Source of the DNA: Agromyces protaetiae
GTDB lineage: Bacteria > Actinomycetota > Actinomycetes > Actinomycetales > Microbacteriaceae
Reading direction: 5' to 3'
DNA length: 64,000 nt
NCBI RefSeq assembly: GCF_030866785.1
Contig: NZ_CP133018.1
Coordinates: 3,162,001 to 3,226,000 of the forward strand
This document shows, piece by piece, positions 1 through 13,500 of the stretch (positions are counted from its first letter, which is position 1; each line of letters starts with the position of its first letter). The notes below the pieces were generated by a model. That model saw nothing but the letters and a program-made list of their open reading frames with translations. It was not told the origin of the DNA and made no database searches. A program made the translations under genes and the position numbers.

Positions 1-711
1 CGCCTCGGGTGCGAGAGTCGCCGCACCGGCTGACGCGCCGACTGCGGCGGGCGGCACATAGGTCTCCCGGCGCACGGTGTCGGCGGCGACGGGCGAGGGG
101 GTGTCATCGGTCTCGCGATCGGATGCCACAGCGTTCGCACGCTGCACCGCCGCGTCGAGCCGCGACTGCGAGTCCTCGGGCTGCTCCTCGACGGGAGCAC
201 CCGGGTCCGCCGTGGACGCAGCCGCGACACCACCGGCCGGGCGCTCAGCGGAAGAGGCATACGGCTCGCCCGGGACATACGGCGGCACGTCGTCGTCGGC
301 GTCCGGCACGGACCGGCCAGCGCCGACCGCGGGCTCGACGGAGTCGGGAGCCTGCCGGCTCGGCGCGACCACCGGGTCGACCACGGCCGTGTCGCCGGGT
401 TCGACCGGACCGGGTGCAGCGGGCGGCGTCGTGGTCGCGGGCTGCGCGTTCGCCGACGTGCCTGTGGCAGCGTCGGCCGGCCGGTCGTCCGCCGGCTCGA
501 TGAGACCCGAGTCGAAGACGGCGGTGTCGCCCTCCCGTGCGGCGGGCTGGTCGGTGCGCGCCGCCGGCGAGGCATCCGCCACCGGCTCGGCCGCCGGCGA
601 GGCATCCGCACCCGGCGCCACCCGCTCGCCCGGCGTCTCGACCGCCGCGTCCGCCGCGTCCGCCGCGGTCTCGCGGTGCTCGTCGTCCCGTCCGTCGCCG
701 GTGTTGCTCAT
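1..711 (-). CDS. Ala/Pro/Asp-rich protein of unknown function, N-terminal 237 codons, cut by window edge
   Basis: The frame is open without a stop from ATG at 711 to the left edge, so the gene continues outside the window. The visible product begins MSNTGDGRDDEHRE and is low-complexity, rich in Ala, Pro, Asp, Glu and Thr, with repeated acidic stretches and short recurring phrases such as PVADASPAA and PGDTAVV. No domain is recognisable. A purine-rich RBS (GAGAGGAGCG) precedes the ATG. The gene lies downstream of rpoC on the same strand but behind a strong terminator, so it probably has its own promoter. Such disordered N-terminal regions often precede membrane segments in actinobacteria; that is inference. 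Function unknown. Confidence 0.6.
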   Translation of the reverse strand, partial: MSNTGDGRDDEHRETAADAADAAVETPGERVAPGADASPAAEPVADASPAARTDQPAAREGDTAVFDSGLIEPADDRPADAATGTSANAQPATTTPPAAPGPVEPGDTAVVDPVVAPSRQAPDSVEPAVGAGRSVPDADDDVPPYVPGEPYASSAERPAGGVAAASTADPGAPVEEQPEDSQSRLDAAVQRANAVASDRETDDTPSPVAADTVRRETYVPPAAVGASAGAATLAPEA

Positions 712-840
712 GATCGCGCTCCTCTCGGGGCGCGACCTACGCACCCGCGAATGCGCTCACTGTAGCAACGCGCGACGGCCCATCCGGGGACCTCCCCCGG
801 CGCTTCGCCACGCCGCCCACCCAGGTCGCGCGCACATGCG

Positions 841-878
841 AAACGGCGCCCCGGAGCGGATGCTCCGGGGCGCCGTTT
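841..878 (-). terminator. Intrinsic terminator of the rpoBC operon
   Basis: Perfect inverted repeat with 17-bp arms (AAACGGCGCCCCGGAGC, 841-857, and its complement 862-878) around a GGAT loop. On the minus strand it lies 30 bases after the rpoC stop and ends in TTT. Confidence 0.85.
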
Positions 879-907
879 CAGCCAGGCTCAGACTGGCACG
901 ACCACAC

Positions 908-4810
<3,903 letters not shown>

Positions 4811-4853
4811 TTTCTCTCCTTGAGAAGGTTCCTGAATCGTCTTCGTGCCTGGC

Positions 4854-7800
4854 TTAGATCTCGTCGATGTTCGACGATTCGAAGCGTGCCGAGATGTTGA
4901 TGCCGAGCTCCTCCGCTGCGCGGAAGGCCTCGTCATCGGTGTCGCGGAGCGAGACCGCGGTGCCGTCTGCCGAGAGGACCTCGACGTTCAGGCACAGCGA
5001 CTGCATCTCTTTCATGAGCACCTTGAAGGACTCGGGGATGCCGGGCTCCTGGATGTTCTCGCCCTTGACGATCGCCTCGTACACCTTGACGCGGCCGAGG
5101 ATGTCGTCGGACTTGATCGTGAGGAGCTCCTGGAGCGCGTACGCGGCACCGTATGCCTCGAGCGCCCACACCTCCATCTCACCGAAGCGCTGGCCGCCGA
5201 ACTGCGCCTTCCCACCCAGCGGCTGCTGGGTGATCATCGAGTACGGGCCGGTGCTGCGCGCGTGGATCTTGTCGTCCACGAGGTGGTGCAGCTTCAGGAT
5301 GTACATGTAGCCGACCGAGACCGGGTACGGGAAGGGCTCGCCGGAGCGGCCGTCGAAGAGCTGCGTCTTGCCGCTCGAGTCGATCAGGCGCTCACCGTCG
5401 CGGTTGGGGAGCGTCGAGTCGAGCAGACCCGCGATCTCCTCCTCGAGCGCACCGTCGAACACCGGGGTCGCGACCTTGGTGCCGGGGGCCGCCTCGTGCG
5501 CGGCCTCGGGGAGGCGCTTCGCCCAGGACGGCTTGCCCTCGACCTTCCAGCCCTGCTTGGCGACCCACCCGAGGTGGGTCTCCAGCACCTGGCCGAAGTT
5601 CATGCGGCCGGGGATGCCGAGCGGGTTCAGGATCACGTCGACCGGCGTGCCGTCGGCGAGGAACGGCATGTCCTCGACCGGCAGGATCTTCGAGATGACG
5701 CCCTTGTTGCCGTGACGACCGGCGAGCTTGTCACCCTCGGTGATCTTGCGCTTCTGGGCGATGTAGACGACCACGCGCTGGTTGACGCCCGAGCCGAGCT
5801 CGTCGTCGCCGTCCTGCGAGTCGAACACCTTGACGCCGATGATCGTGCCCTGCTCACCGTGGGGCACCTTCAGCGACGTGTCGCGCACCTCGCGGCTCTT
5901 CTCGTTGAAGATCGCGCGGAGCAGACGCTCCTCCGCCGACAGCTCGGTCTCGCCCTTCGGCGTGACCTTGCCGACGAGGATGTCGCCGGGGCGGACCTCG
6001 GCACCGATGCGGATGATGCCGCGCTCGTCGAGGTCGGCCAGCAGGTCGGGGCTCACGTTGGGGAGATCACGCGTGATCTCCTCCTTGCCGAGCTTGGTGT
6101 CGCGCGCGTCGACCTCGTACTCCTCGATGTGGATCGAGGAGAGGACGTCGTCCTTCACCAGGTTCTGGCTGAGGATGATCGCGTCCTCGAAGTTGTGACC
6201 CTCCCACGGCATGAACGCCACGAGCAGGTTCTTGCCGAGCGCGAGCTCGCCGTTGTCGGTCGCGGGACCGTCGGCGATGACCTCGCCGACCTCGATGCGC
6301 TCACCGGCCGAGACGACGACCCGGTTGTTGTACGACGTGCCCTGGTTCGAGCGGTCGAACTTGCGCAGGTAGTAGGTCTGCGTGCCGCCCTCGTCGAGTT
6401 GCACGGTCACCGCGTCGGCCGAGACCTCGGCGACGACACCGGCCCGGTCGGCGGTGATCACGTCACCCGCGTCGACCGCGGCGTAGCCCTCCATACCGGT
6501 GCCCACGAACGGCGAGTCGCTGCGCAGCAGCGGCACCGCCTGACGCTGCATGTTCGCACCCATGAGGGCGCGGTTCGCGTCGTCGTGCTCGAGGAACGGG
6601 ATCAGCGAGGTCGCCACCGACACCATCTGGCGCGGCGAGACGTCCATGTAGCCGATCTCGGCGGCGGGGAACAGGTCGACCTCGCCGCCCTTCTTGCGGG
6701 CGAGGACGCGCTCCTCCTGGAAGTGACCGTCGGCCTTCAGCGGCGCGTTGGCCTGAGCGACGATGAAGTCGTTCTCCTCCATCGCCGTGAGGTAGTCGAT
6801 GCGCTCGGTGACCTTGCCGTTCTCGACGCGACGGTACGGCGTCTCGATGAAGCCGAACGAGTTGATCCGCGCGAACGACGCGAGGGAGCCGATGAGGCCG
6901 ATGTTCGGGCCTTCCGGCGTCTCGATCGGGCACATGCGGCCGTAGTGCGAGGGGTGCACGTCGCGGACCTCGACGCCCGCGCGGTCGCGCGAGAGACCAC
7001 CGGGGCCGAGCGCCGAGAGGCGGCGCTTGTGCGTGAGGCCGGCCAGCGGGTTGTTCTGGTCCATGAACTGCGACAGCTGCGAGGTGCCGAAGAACTCCTT
7101 GATCGCGGCGACGACGGGTCGCACGTTGATCAGGGTCTGCGGGGTGATGGCCTCGATGTCCTGCGTCGTCATGCGCTCGCGGACGACGCGCTCCATACGG
7201 CTGAGGCCCGTGCGCACCTGGTTCTGGATCAGCTCGCCCACCGCACGGATGCGACGGTTGCCGAAGTTGTCGATGTCGTCGACGTCGAGACGGATCTCGA
7301 CGTTCTCGCCACCGCGACGACCCGGCAGGGTCGCCTTGCCCTCGTGCAGCGCGACGAGGTACTTGATCGTGGCCACGATGTCTTGCACCGTGAGCACCGA
7401 GTCCGTCAGCGGGGCCTCGAGGCCGAGCTTCTGGTTGATCTTGTACCGGCCGACCTTGGCGAGGTCGTAGCGCTTCGGGTTGAAGTAGAAGTTGTCGAGG
7501 AGCGCGCGCGCGGCCTCGGCGGCGACCTGCTCGCCCGGGCGGAGCTTCCGGTAGATGTCCTTGAGCGCCTCTTCCTTCGTGAGGATGTTGTCCTTCTCGA
7601 GGGTGAGGGCGATCGACTCGTAACCGGCGAACTCCTCGAGGATCTCTTCCGAGGTGAGGCCGAGGGCCTTCATGAAGACCGTGACCGACTGCTTGCGCTT
7701 GCGGTCGATGCGGACGCCGACCTGGTCGCGCTTGTCGATCTCGAACTCGAGCCACGCACCGCGGCTCGGGATGACGCGCGCCGAGTAGATGTCCTTGTCG

Positions 7801-8345
7801 CTCGTCTTGTCGGGCGTGCGCTCGAAGTAGACGCCGGGCGAACGGACGAGCTGCGACACGACGACACGCTCGGTGCCGTTGATGACGAAGGTGCCCTTCG
7901 GGGTCATGAGCGGGAAGTCGCCCATGAAGACGGTCTGCGTCTTGATCTCACCCGTGAGGTGGTTCATGAACTCGGCGTTCACGTACAGCGGTGCAGAGAA
8001 CGTCTTGCCCTTCTCCTTGCACTCGTCGATCGTGTACTTCGGCGGCTCGAGCTCAGGGTTCGTGAACGAGAGCTGCATGGTCTCGCCGAGGTCCTCGATC
8101 GGGGAGATCTCTTCGAAGATCTCCTCGAGGCCGGTGGCCTCGGGCAGGTCGGTACGACCGGCCTCGACCGCCTCCTCGACGCGAGCGCGCCAGGCCTCGT
8201 TGCCGACGAGCCAGTCGAAGCTCTCGGTCTGCAGGGCCAGCAGGTCGGGTACGGTGAGGGTGTCGGTGACCTTCGCGAAGGAGAGGCGGCTCGCACCTCG
8301 TCCGTTCTTGGGGTTGGGCGTGGTTGCGTTGCGCGCAGCAGCCAA
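4854..8345 (-). CDS. rpoB: DNA-directed RNA polymerase subunit beta
   Basis: Beta subunit of RNA polymerase, 1163 residues, the usual actinobacterial length. It forms the catalytic cleft with RpoC and is the target of rifampicin. The rifampicin region is visible ([20 protein letters not shown], with [10 protein letters not shown] after it), as are the conserved blocks [19 protein letters not shown] and [11 protein letters not shown]. The start is TTG at 8345, with GGAGG 8 bases upstream. Both rpoB and rpoC therefore use TTG with strong ribosome-binding sites. It is the first gene of the rpoBC unit and is transcribed away from the divergent gene at 8594. Confidence 0.98.
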   Translation of the reverse strand: MAAARNATTPNPKNGRGASRLSFAKVTDTLTVPDLLALQTESFDWLVGNEAWRARVEEAVEAGRTDLPEATGLEEIFEEISPIEDLGETMQLSFTNPELEPPKYTIDECKEKGKTFSAPLYVNAEFMNHLTGEIKTQTVFMGDFPLMTPKGTFVINGTERVVVSQLVRSPGVYFERTPDKTSDKDIYSARVIPSRGAWLEFEIDKRDQVGVRIDRKRKQSVTVFMKALGLTSEEILEEFAGYESIALTLEKDNILTKEEALKDIYRKLRPGEQVAAEAARALLDNFYFNPKRYDLAKVGRYKINQKLGLEAPLTDSVLTVQDIVATIKYLVALHEGKATLPGRRGGENVEIRLDVDDIDNFGNRRIRAVGELIQNQVRTGLSRMERVVRERMTTQDIEAITPQTLINVRPVVAAIKEFFGTSQLSQFMDQNNPLAGLTHKRRLSALGPGGLSRDRAGVEVRDVHPSHYGRMCPIETPEGPNIGLIGSLASFARINSFGFIETPYRRVENGKVTERIDYLTAMEENDFIVAQANAPLKADGHFQEERVLARKKGGEVDLFPAAEIGYMDVSPRQMVSVATSLIPFLEHDDANRALMGANMQRQAVPLLRSDSPFVGTGMEGYAAVDAGDVITADRAGVVAEVSADAVTVQLDEGGTQTYYLRKFDRSNQGTSYNNRVVVSAGERIEVGEVIADGPATDNGELALGKNLLVAFMPWEGHNFEDAIILSQNLVKDDVLSSIHIEEYEVDARDTKLGKEEITRDLPNVSPDLLADLDERGIIRIGAEVRPGDILVGKVTPKGETELSAEERLLRAIFNEKSREVRDTSLKVPHGEQGTIIGVKVFDSQDGDDELGSGVNQRVVVYIAQKRKITEGDKLAGRHGNKGVISKILPVEDMPFLADGTPVDVILNPLGIPGRMNFGQVLETHLGWVAKQGWKVEGKPSWAKRLPEAAHEAAPGTKVATPVFDGALEEEIAGLLDSTLPNRDGERLIDSSGKTQLFDGRSGEPFPYPVSVGYMYILKLHHLVDDKIHARSTGPYSMITQQPLGGKAQFGGQRFGEMEVWALEAYGAAYALQELLTIKSDDILGRVKVYEAIVKGENIQEPGIPESFKVLMKEMQSLCLNVEVLSADGTAVSLRDTDDEAFRAAEELGINISARFESSNIDEI

Positions 8346-8360
8346 GGAAATGACCTCCGT

Positions 8361-8511
8361 GGCCCTTCAGGGCCGGTTCACTGTCGATGGTGGAGTGGAC
8401 CCCTCAGACGGGTTGCGGATGCCGGGGACCGAGGGGTTCCGAAACTCGCAATAGCCGACCGCAATATGAAGGCAGATTGGTCTGGGAGCGCAAAGGTCAA
8501 CTATATGTCAA
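8361..8511 (-). promoter_or_regulatory. rpoB leader with candidate promoter elements
   Basis: About 250 bp separate rpoB from the divergent gene. On the minus strand TTGACA (8511-8506) and TTGACC (8500-8495) form an 11-bp-spaced pair of -35-like boxes, but I see no convincing -10 at 16-18 bp. A small hairpin (GGCCCTTCAGGGCC, 8361-8374) sits just before the rpoB RBS. The promoter must lie here, but the exact elements are uncertain. Confidence 0.3.
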
Positions 8512-8537
8512 CCGACGCGCCATGTCCAGTCGGATTC

Positions 8538-8566
8538 TTGATTTGTTCCTGCGAGTCCGGTATAAA
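8538..8566 (+). promoter_or_regulatory. Sigma70-type promoter for the 8594 gene
   Basis: TTGATT (8538-8543), a 17-bp spacer, then TATAAA (8561-8566). Transcription would start near 8573, giving a leader of about 20 bases before the ATG at 8594. It is one of the best promoter matches in the window. Confidence 0.65.
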
Positions 8567-8593
8567 AGGCGCTCGCTCAGGCAAGATCCACGG

Positions 8594-9388
8594 ATGACCC
8601 GCGAGAATCCGCCCGACTCGTGGCACGATGCCGCCATGCGGCCCTTCGAATTCGCGCGCGACGTGTTCTCCCGCGACGGCTTCACGCTGCTCGTCGACGG
8701 CCAGTCACAGTCGCACGTCGACCCCGGCGAACCGGGCCGGCTCTTCTTCGAGTACGTCCGTCGTATCGGCAACGTCATCGACGCCTTCCGCATTCCCGGC
8801 GCACCGATCCGTGCGCTGCACCTCGGCGGCGGCGGCCTCTCGCTGCCGCGCTACGTCGAGGCGACCCGCCCGGGCTCGTCCCAGGTCGTCGTGGAGCACG
8901 ACGGCGCGATGCTCGACGCGGTGCTCGCCCGCGTTCCGCTCCCCCGTGATGCGGACCTCGAACTGGTCGTGGCCGACGCCCGCGACGCCGTCGCCCACCG
9001 GTCGGACGCGAACGCCGACCTCGTCATCGTCGACCTCTACACCGGGCTCGACCCACCCGCGTTCGTCGCGTCGAGTGCATTCGCCGCCGATGTGCTCGCC
9101 GCGCTCGCACCCGACGGCCTCGTCGTGGTGAACGTCGCCGACGCGGCCGGGCTCGCGCGCCTCGGCGCGCAGGCGCGCGCGTTCGTGCGCAATGCGCCGA
9201 CCGCCGAGCTCCTCGTCGCGGGCGCGCCGGCCATCCTCGCCGGGGCGGAGGACGGCAATGCGATCCTCGTGGTCGCACCCGGCGGCCTGCCCGCCGACCT
9301 CGAGCGACGCCTCGCCGCGGCCGGACCCCATCCCGCCGGAGTCCTCACGCGCGACCGCCTCGACGTCGTGCTCTGGGGGTCCTGCTAA
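8594..9388 (+). CDS. Spermidine synthase-like protein, first of a tandem pair
   Basis: 264 residues with a Rossmann-type methyltransferase fold of the spermidine-synthase-like group. The nucleotide-binding loop reads LHLGGGGLSLPRYVEATRPG, followed by an acidic strand end (VVVEHDG) and a DLVIVDLYTG strand. The full N-terminal domain of true polyamine synthases is absent, so decarboxylated-SAM aminopropyl transfer is not assured. ATG 8594 fits the promoter at 8538-8566; an in-frame ATG at 8636 is an alternative. The next gene (9409) is a clear paralogue, also sharing SHV and FEYVRRIG motifs. The specific substrate is unknown. Confidence 0.7.
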   Translation: MTRENPPDSWHDAAMRPFEFARDVFSRDGFTLLVDGQSQSHVDPGEPGRLFFEYVRRIGNVIDAFRIPGAPIRALHLGGGGLSLPRYVEATRPGSSQVVVEHDGAMLDAVLARVPLPRDADLELVVADARDAVAHRSDANADLVIVDLYTGLDPPAFVASSAFAADVLAALAPDGLVVVNVADAAGLARLGAQARAFVRNAPTAELLVAGAPAILAGAEDGNAILVVAPGGLPADLERRLAAAGPHPAGVLTRDRLDVVLWGSC

Positions 9389-9408
9389 GCCGGGGTAGCG
9401 TTGCGGAC

Positions 9409-10275
9409 ATGCCCGGCCAGGACCCCTCCGACCTCGAACGTCGCCTCGGCGTGAGCGGTCACCTCGCGCGCCTCGAGGAGTCACGCTCGGCGCGCGGCGC
9501 GTGGACCCTGTACGTCGATGACACCCCGCAGTCGCATGTCGAGCTCGACCGACCGGATTGGCTCGGCTTCGAGTACGTTCGTCGCATCGGGCACGCGGCC
9601 GACGTGGTCGCGGCCGAGGGTGCCCCGATCACCGCGTTGCACCTCGGTGCCGGCGCGCTCACGCTGCCCCGGTACGTCGCCGCGACCCGGCCGGGGTCCA
9701 GGCAGCAGGTCGTCGAGCTCGAGGCCGACCTCGTCGAACTCGTGCGCGAGCATCTGCCGCTGCCCCGCGGCGCGCAGATCCGGGTGCGCACGGGCGACGC
9801 TCGGGAGGTGCTCGCGAAGCTGCCGGCGGGGCTCGACGGCGCGGTCGACCTCGCGATCGTCGACATCTTCTCGGGTGCGCGCACCCCCGCGCACGTCACG
9901 AGCGCCGAGTTCTACGGATTGCTCGTGCCGCGGCTCGCACCGCACGGCATCGTCGCGGTGAACGTCGCCGACGGCGCAGGGCTCGCGTTCGCGCGGTCGC
10001 AGGCGGCGACGCTCTCGCACGTCTTCGCGCACGTCGCCATCGCGGCGCCGCCGGCCATGCTCAAGGGCCGCCGGTTCGGCAACGTGGTCATGTTCGCATC
10101 GGCGGCCGAGCTGCCGTTCGAGACGATGCCGCGCCGGCTCGCCACCGACCCCGCCCCCGCGAAGCTCGTCGAGGGCGCAGAGCTCGAACGGTTCGTCGCC
10201 GGCGCGCGCGTCGTCACCGATGCGACCGCCGTGCCCAGCCCGCCCCCGAACCGCTCGGTCTTCCTCTCCCGCTGA
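9409..10275 (+). CDS. Spermidine synthase-like protein, second of a tandem pair
   Basis: 288 residues, same fold and motif order as its upstream neighbour: QSHVELDRPD, FEYVRRIG, LHLGAGALTLPRYVAATRPG, QQVVELE, DLAIVDIFSG and VNVADGAG. The pair probably arose by tandem duplication. Family members are annotated as spermidine-synthase-like or fused-MFS-type methyltransferase domains; here there is no membrane domain. TAGCGT (9396-9401) lies 7 bases before the ATG, suggesting the gene can also be transcribed separately as a leaderless message, although it follows the first copy by only 20 bp. Confidence 0.7.
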   Translation: MPGQDPSDLERRLGVSGHLARLEESRSARGAWTLYVDDTPQSHVELDRPDWLGFEYVRRIGHAADVVAAEGAPITALHLGAGALTLPRYVAATRPGSRQQVVELEADLVELVREHLPLPRGAQIRVRTGDAREVLAKLPAGLDGAVDLAIVDIFSGARTPAHVTSAEFYGLLVPRLAPHGIVAVNVADGAGLAFARSQAATLSHVFAHVAIAAPPAMLKGRRFGNVVMFASAAELPFETMPRRLATDPAPAKLVEGAELERFVAGARVVTDATAVPSPPPNRSVFLSR

Positions 10276-10692
<417 letters not shown>

Positions 10693-11565
10693 TCACGCGT
10701 GGCGGAAGCGGACACCCTGACCCGGCCGCAGCTGTGCGATCCGGTCGAGCGAGCTGCGCGTCGCCACGGCGATGACGGGGTAGCCGCCGGTGACCGGCCG
10801 GTCGGCGAGCAGGATCGTCGGCAGCCCCGACGGCGGCAGTTGCATGGCGCCCGGCACCGTCGGCTCGCTCACCAGCTCGCCGCCGACGCGGCGCTCGAGC
10901 GGCACGCCTTCGAGCCGCGCGCCGATGCGGTCGGAGTTGGGCGACAGCCGCCACTCCCGGTCGAACAGCGTCGTGAGCGAGGCATCCGTCACCCAGTCGG
11001 CGCGCGGACCGGCGAGAAGCTCGACGGTCGCCGCGCCGGCAGGCGGCGGGAACGCCGCCTCCTGATCGAGCGCGGGCACGGATGCCTCGGGTTCGGCGCC
11101 GATCGTGAGCTCCGTGCCGGCCGTGACGGGCTCGGGGCCGAGCCCCGCGAGCGTGTCGCGCGAGCGTGAGCCGAGCACGGCGGGAACGTCGAGGCCTCCG
11201 CGGACCGCGAGCAGGTACCGGATGCCTCGCTCGGGAGCGCCGAGCTCGAGCACCGCGCCGTCTCGAGCGCGCGCAGCGGTGTACGGCGCGATCCGCCGTC
11301 CGTCGAGGTGCACCGGCCCCCAGGCGCCGGCGACGGCGAACCACTGCTCGCCGCGGAACACCGCGCGAACGCCGCCGCCCACGAGCTCGAGCCCCGCGGC
11401 GCCGTCGGCGTTCCCGACCAGCCGATTGCCGAGCCGCAGTGCACCACGGTCGAGCGCTCCGGACTCCGCGACGCCGAGATGCGCGAGCCCGGGCCGCCCG
11501 AGGTCCTCGATCAGCGCGAGCGCGCCGGCCTGTTCGAGGACCAGCGCACGCCTCGCCGTCGTCAT
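10693..11565 (-). CDS. pxpC: 5-oxoprolinase subunit C (biotin-dependent carboxyltransferase/KipA family)
   Basis: 290 residues. With PxpA and PxpB it forms the prokaryotic 5-oxoprolinase, cleaving L-5-oxoproline to glutamate with ATP. Family marks seen: an N-terminal EQAGALALIEDLGRPGLAHLG followed by ESGALDRGALRLGNRLVGN, then VRGGLDVPAVLGSRSRDT and, near the end, PTILLADRPVTGGYPVIA. The ATG at 11565 starts MTTARRALVLEQAG; the frame is open further upstream but without family similarity. It is unusual that 310 bp separate it from pxpB, since the two are normally adjacent or fused. Confidence 0.9.
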   Translation of the reverse strand: MTTARRALVLEQAGALALIEDLGRPGLAHLGVAESGALDRGALRLGNRLVGNADGAAGLELVGGGVRAVFRGEQWFAVAGAWGPVHLDGRRIAPYTAARARDGAVLELGAPERGIRYLLAVRGGLDVPAVLGSRSRDTLAGLGPEPVTAGTELTIGAEPEASVPALDQEAAFPPPAGAATVELLAGPRADWVTDASLTTLFDREWRLSPNSDRIGARLEGVPLERRVGGELVSEPTVPGAMQLPPSGLPTILLADRPVTGGYPVIAVATRSSLDRIAQLRPGQGVRFRHA

Positions 11566-11875
11566 CGGGGCCACCCTGCGCACAGCTCCACTCGCCGAAC
11601 CGTCGCACCGTGCGGGTGGGCACGCGGAACACCCGCCGATTGCCCCAGCCGCGCGGCCGACCCGACACACACGCCAGCCCACCGAACCCGCGGATCGGGC
11701 CGCAATCCCCCTTGCCGAACGGTCGCGGATGGCGAGTAAGGATCCCGGGGACCGGCCATCTGCGACCGCTCGACGACCGGGGCGGCGGGCGTGCGCGTGC
11801 CCGAGGGCGTGCGCGTTTCCGAGGGCGTGCGGGTGCGGGTGCGCGTGCGCGTGCGCGAGCGCACACGACAGGGGC
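11566..11875. other. Spacer between pxpB and pxpC with repeats
   Basis: This 310-bp gap has no convincing ORF. It contains one copy of the ATGGCGAGT inverted-repeat family (11716-11772) and a stretch of alternating GCGTGC/GAGGGC units (about 11800-11870) with Z-DNA-like purine-pyrimidine character. Confidence 0.6.
11716..11772. repeat. Dispersed inverted repeat, family 1, copy A
   Basis: Left arm CGAACGGTCGCGGATGGC (11716-11733), right arm GGCCATCTGCGACCGCTCG (11754-11772), pairing with about two mismatches. Related copies lie at 22641 and 53310. Confidence 0.7.
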
Positions 11876-12520
11876 TCATCGGGTGCTCCGCTCGAAGCGG
11901 ACCGTCGCGCCGGGCGTGAGCAGGGCGGGCGGGTCGGCTGCGAGGTCCCAGAGAGATGCCTCGGTACGGCCGATGAGCTGCCAGCCGCCCGGGCTCTCGC
12001 GCGGGTACGCGCCGCTGAAGGTCCCGGCGAGCCCGACGGCGCCCGCGGGCACGCGCGTCCGGGGACTCGCCAGACGCGGCACGTCGAAGGCCCAGTCGTC
12101 GCTCACGAGATACGCGAAGCCCGGCGCGAACCCGATGAACGCGACCCGCCAGGTCGCGTCGACATGCCTGGCGACGACCTCGTCGACGGTCAGGCCGAGC
12201 AGGTCCGCGACCGCCGAGAGGTCGGCGCCGTCGTAGACGACGGGAACGACCACCGCCTCGCGTGCAGCTGGCCCTGCGGCATGCTCGACCGCACTCCCCT
12301 CGTCCGCCGCCGCGGTGCGCCGCACCCACGCGGCGGCCGTCTCGAGTGGCAGCCGGGCCGGGTCGACCGCGACGAGCAGCGTGCGCGCGGCCGGCACGAG
12401 CTCGACGAGACCGTCGATCGGCGCGGCGGCGAGCGCGTCGTGCAGCGCGAGCACCTGGCCGAGGCCGCCGCAGTCCACGAGCAGCGCGGCCTCGCCGCTC
12501 GGCAGGATCCGCACGCTCAT
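11876..12520 (-). CDS. pxpB: 5-oxoprolinase subunit B (KipI family)
   Basis: 214 residues from ATG 12520 (MSVRILPSGEAALLVD); an ATG four codons earlier (12532) is possible. Family motifs: the VDEVVARHVDATWRVAFIGF stretch, then FAPGFAYL, PRTRVPAGAVGLAG and PGGWQLIGRT. It partners PxpC in the ATP-dependent step of 5-oxoproline cleavage and lies between pxpA and pxpC on the same strand. 205 bp without an ORF separate it from pxpA. Confidence 0.9.
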   Translation of the reverse strand: MSVRILPSGEAALLVDCGGLGQVLALHDALAAAPIDGLVELVPAARTLLVAVDPARLPLETAAAWVRRTAAADEGSAVEHAAGPAAREAVVVPVVYDGADLSAVADLLGLTVDEVVARHVDATWRVAFIGFAPGFAYLVSDDWAFDVPRLASPRTRVPAGAVGLAGTFSGAYPRESPGGWQLIGRTEASLWDLAADPPALLTPGATVRFERSTR

Positions 12521-12725
12521 GCGGTCATCCATCGGCGGCAGCCGGCCGGCACGGCCTCGGGCTGCGCGCTCCCCCGCCGCTCGTCACACGACCGTCGGAG
12601 TCGCCCGCGCCTCAGTGCCTCGCGCCCCGCCGCCGTGCTGCGACGCCCAGTCGTCGGTCGCGGAGCGCCCGACGAACGCCGCGCATCGAACCCCGCCGAG
12701 CCGTGCTCGAACCGCCCGCCGTGAC

Positions 12726-13448
12726 TCACGCGAACGACCGGATCTCGATGCCGGCATCCTCGAGAGCCCGCCGCACCGCGCGCGCGAGCACGGCCGCACC
12801 GGGCGTGTCGCCGTGCAGGCAGATCGAGTCGACGTCGCCGCCACGCGCCAGCTCGACCGCGCGCGCCGTGACGGCCGCCGGTTCGGTGAGCACGGCGCCC
12901 GGCTCGCCGCGCGGGATGAGTCGGCCGTCGGCACCGACGCCCCGGTCGGCGAACCCCTCGCGGGCGAACGCGAGCCCCGAGGCATCCGCCGCGGTCGCGA
13001 TCGCCGAGCCGGCACCGCCCAGCACCCACAGCCCGGCGTCGTACGCCGCGATCGCCGCGGCGAACCCCGTCGCCGCGGCCGGGTCATCGGCGAGCCGGTG
13101 ATAGAGCGCGCCGTGCGCCTTCACGTACCGCACACGCGTGCCCGCGACCCGCGCCGCCGCATCGAGGGCGCCGAGCTGGTAGACCAGCTCAGCGCCGATC
13201 TCATCGGGGCTCGCGTCGAGCGCGCGTCGCCCGAATCCGGCGAGGTCGCGGTAGCCCGGGTGTGCGCCGAGCGCCACCCCGTGCCGAATCGCGAGCGCGA
13301 CGCTCTCGCGCATCGTGAGCGGGTCACCGGCGTGGAATCCGCAGGCCACGTTCGCGCTCGAGACCAGCTCGAACATCGCCGGGTCGTCGCCCGAGCGCCA
13401 TGCGCCGAACGACTCGCCGAGGTCGCAGTTCAGGTCGATCGTGGCCAC
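12726..13448 (-). CDS. pxpA: 5-oxoprolinase subunit A (LamB/YcsF family)
   Basis: 240 residues. The motifs are those of the family: IDLNCDLGESFGAW at the N-terminus, ANVACGFHAGDP, GAHPGYRDLAGFGRR, VKAHGALYH and SICLHGDTPGA. The start is GTG 13448 or GTG 13451, two adjacent codons just after GGGAGG; both place the RBS unusually close. It is first in the pxpA-pxpB-pxpC order and divergent from the sugar dehydrogenase at 13501, with about 50 bp between them. Confidence 0.92.
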   Translation of the reverse strand: MATIDLNCDLGESFGAWRSGDDPAMFELVSSANVACGFHAGDPLTMRESVALAIRHGVALGAHPGYRDLAGFGRRALDASPDEIGAELVYQLGALDAAARVAGTRVRYVKAHGALYHRLADDPAAATGFAAAIAAYDAGLWVLGGAGSAIATAADASGLAFAREGFADRGVGADGRLIPRGEPGAVLTEPAAVTARAVELARGGDVDSICLHGDTPGAAVLARAVRRALEDAGIEIRSFA

Positions 13449-13500
13449 CACCCTCCCATTCTGCCGCCGGGCGGGTGAGACTGGGTGCGGAGAGGGCGGA

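Noticed and set aside
4811-4936. Longer rpoC form from ATG 4936
   Set aside because: It would overlap the rpoB 3' end and lacks the RBS found before TTG 4810.
8460-8511. A defined -35/-10 pair for rpoB
   Set aside because: TTGACA and TTGACC boxes exist, but no TANNNT lies at 16-18 bp, so I give only a region.
4845-8597. A 1250-codon plus-strand ORF opposite rpoB
   Set aside because: Same cause; no family motif, and rpoB is certain.
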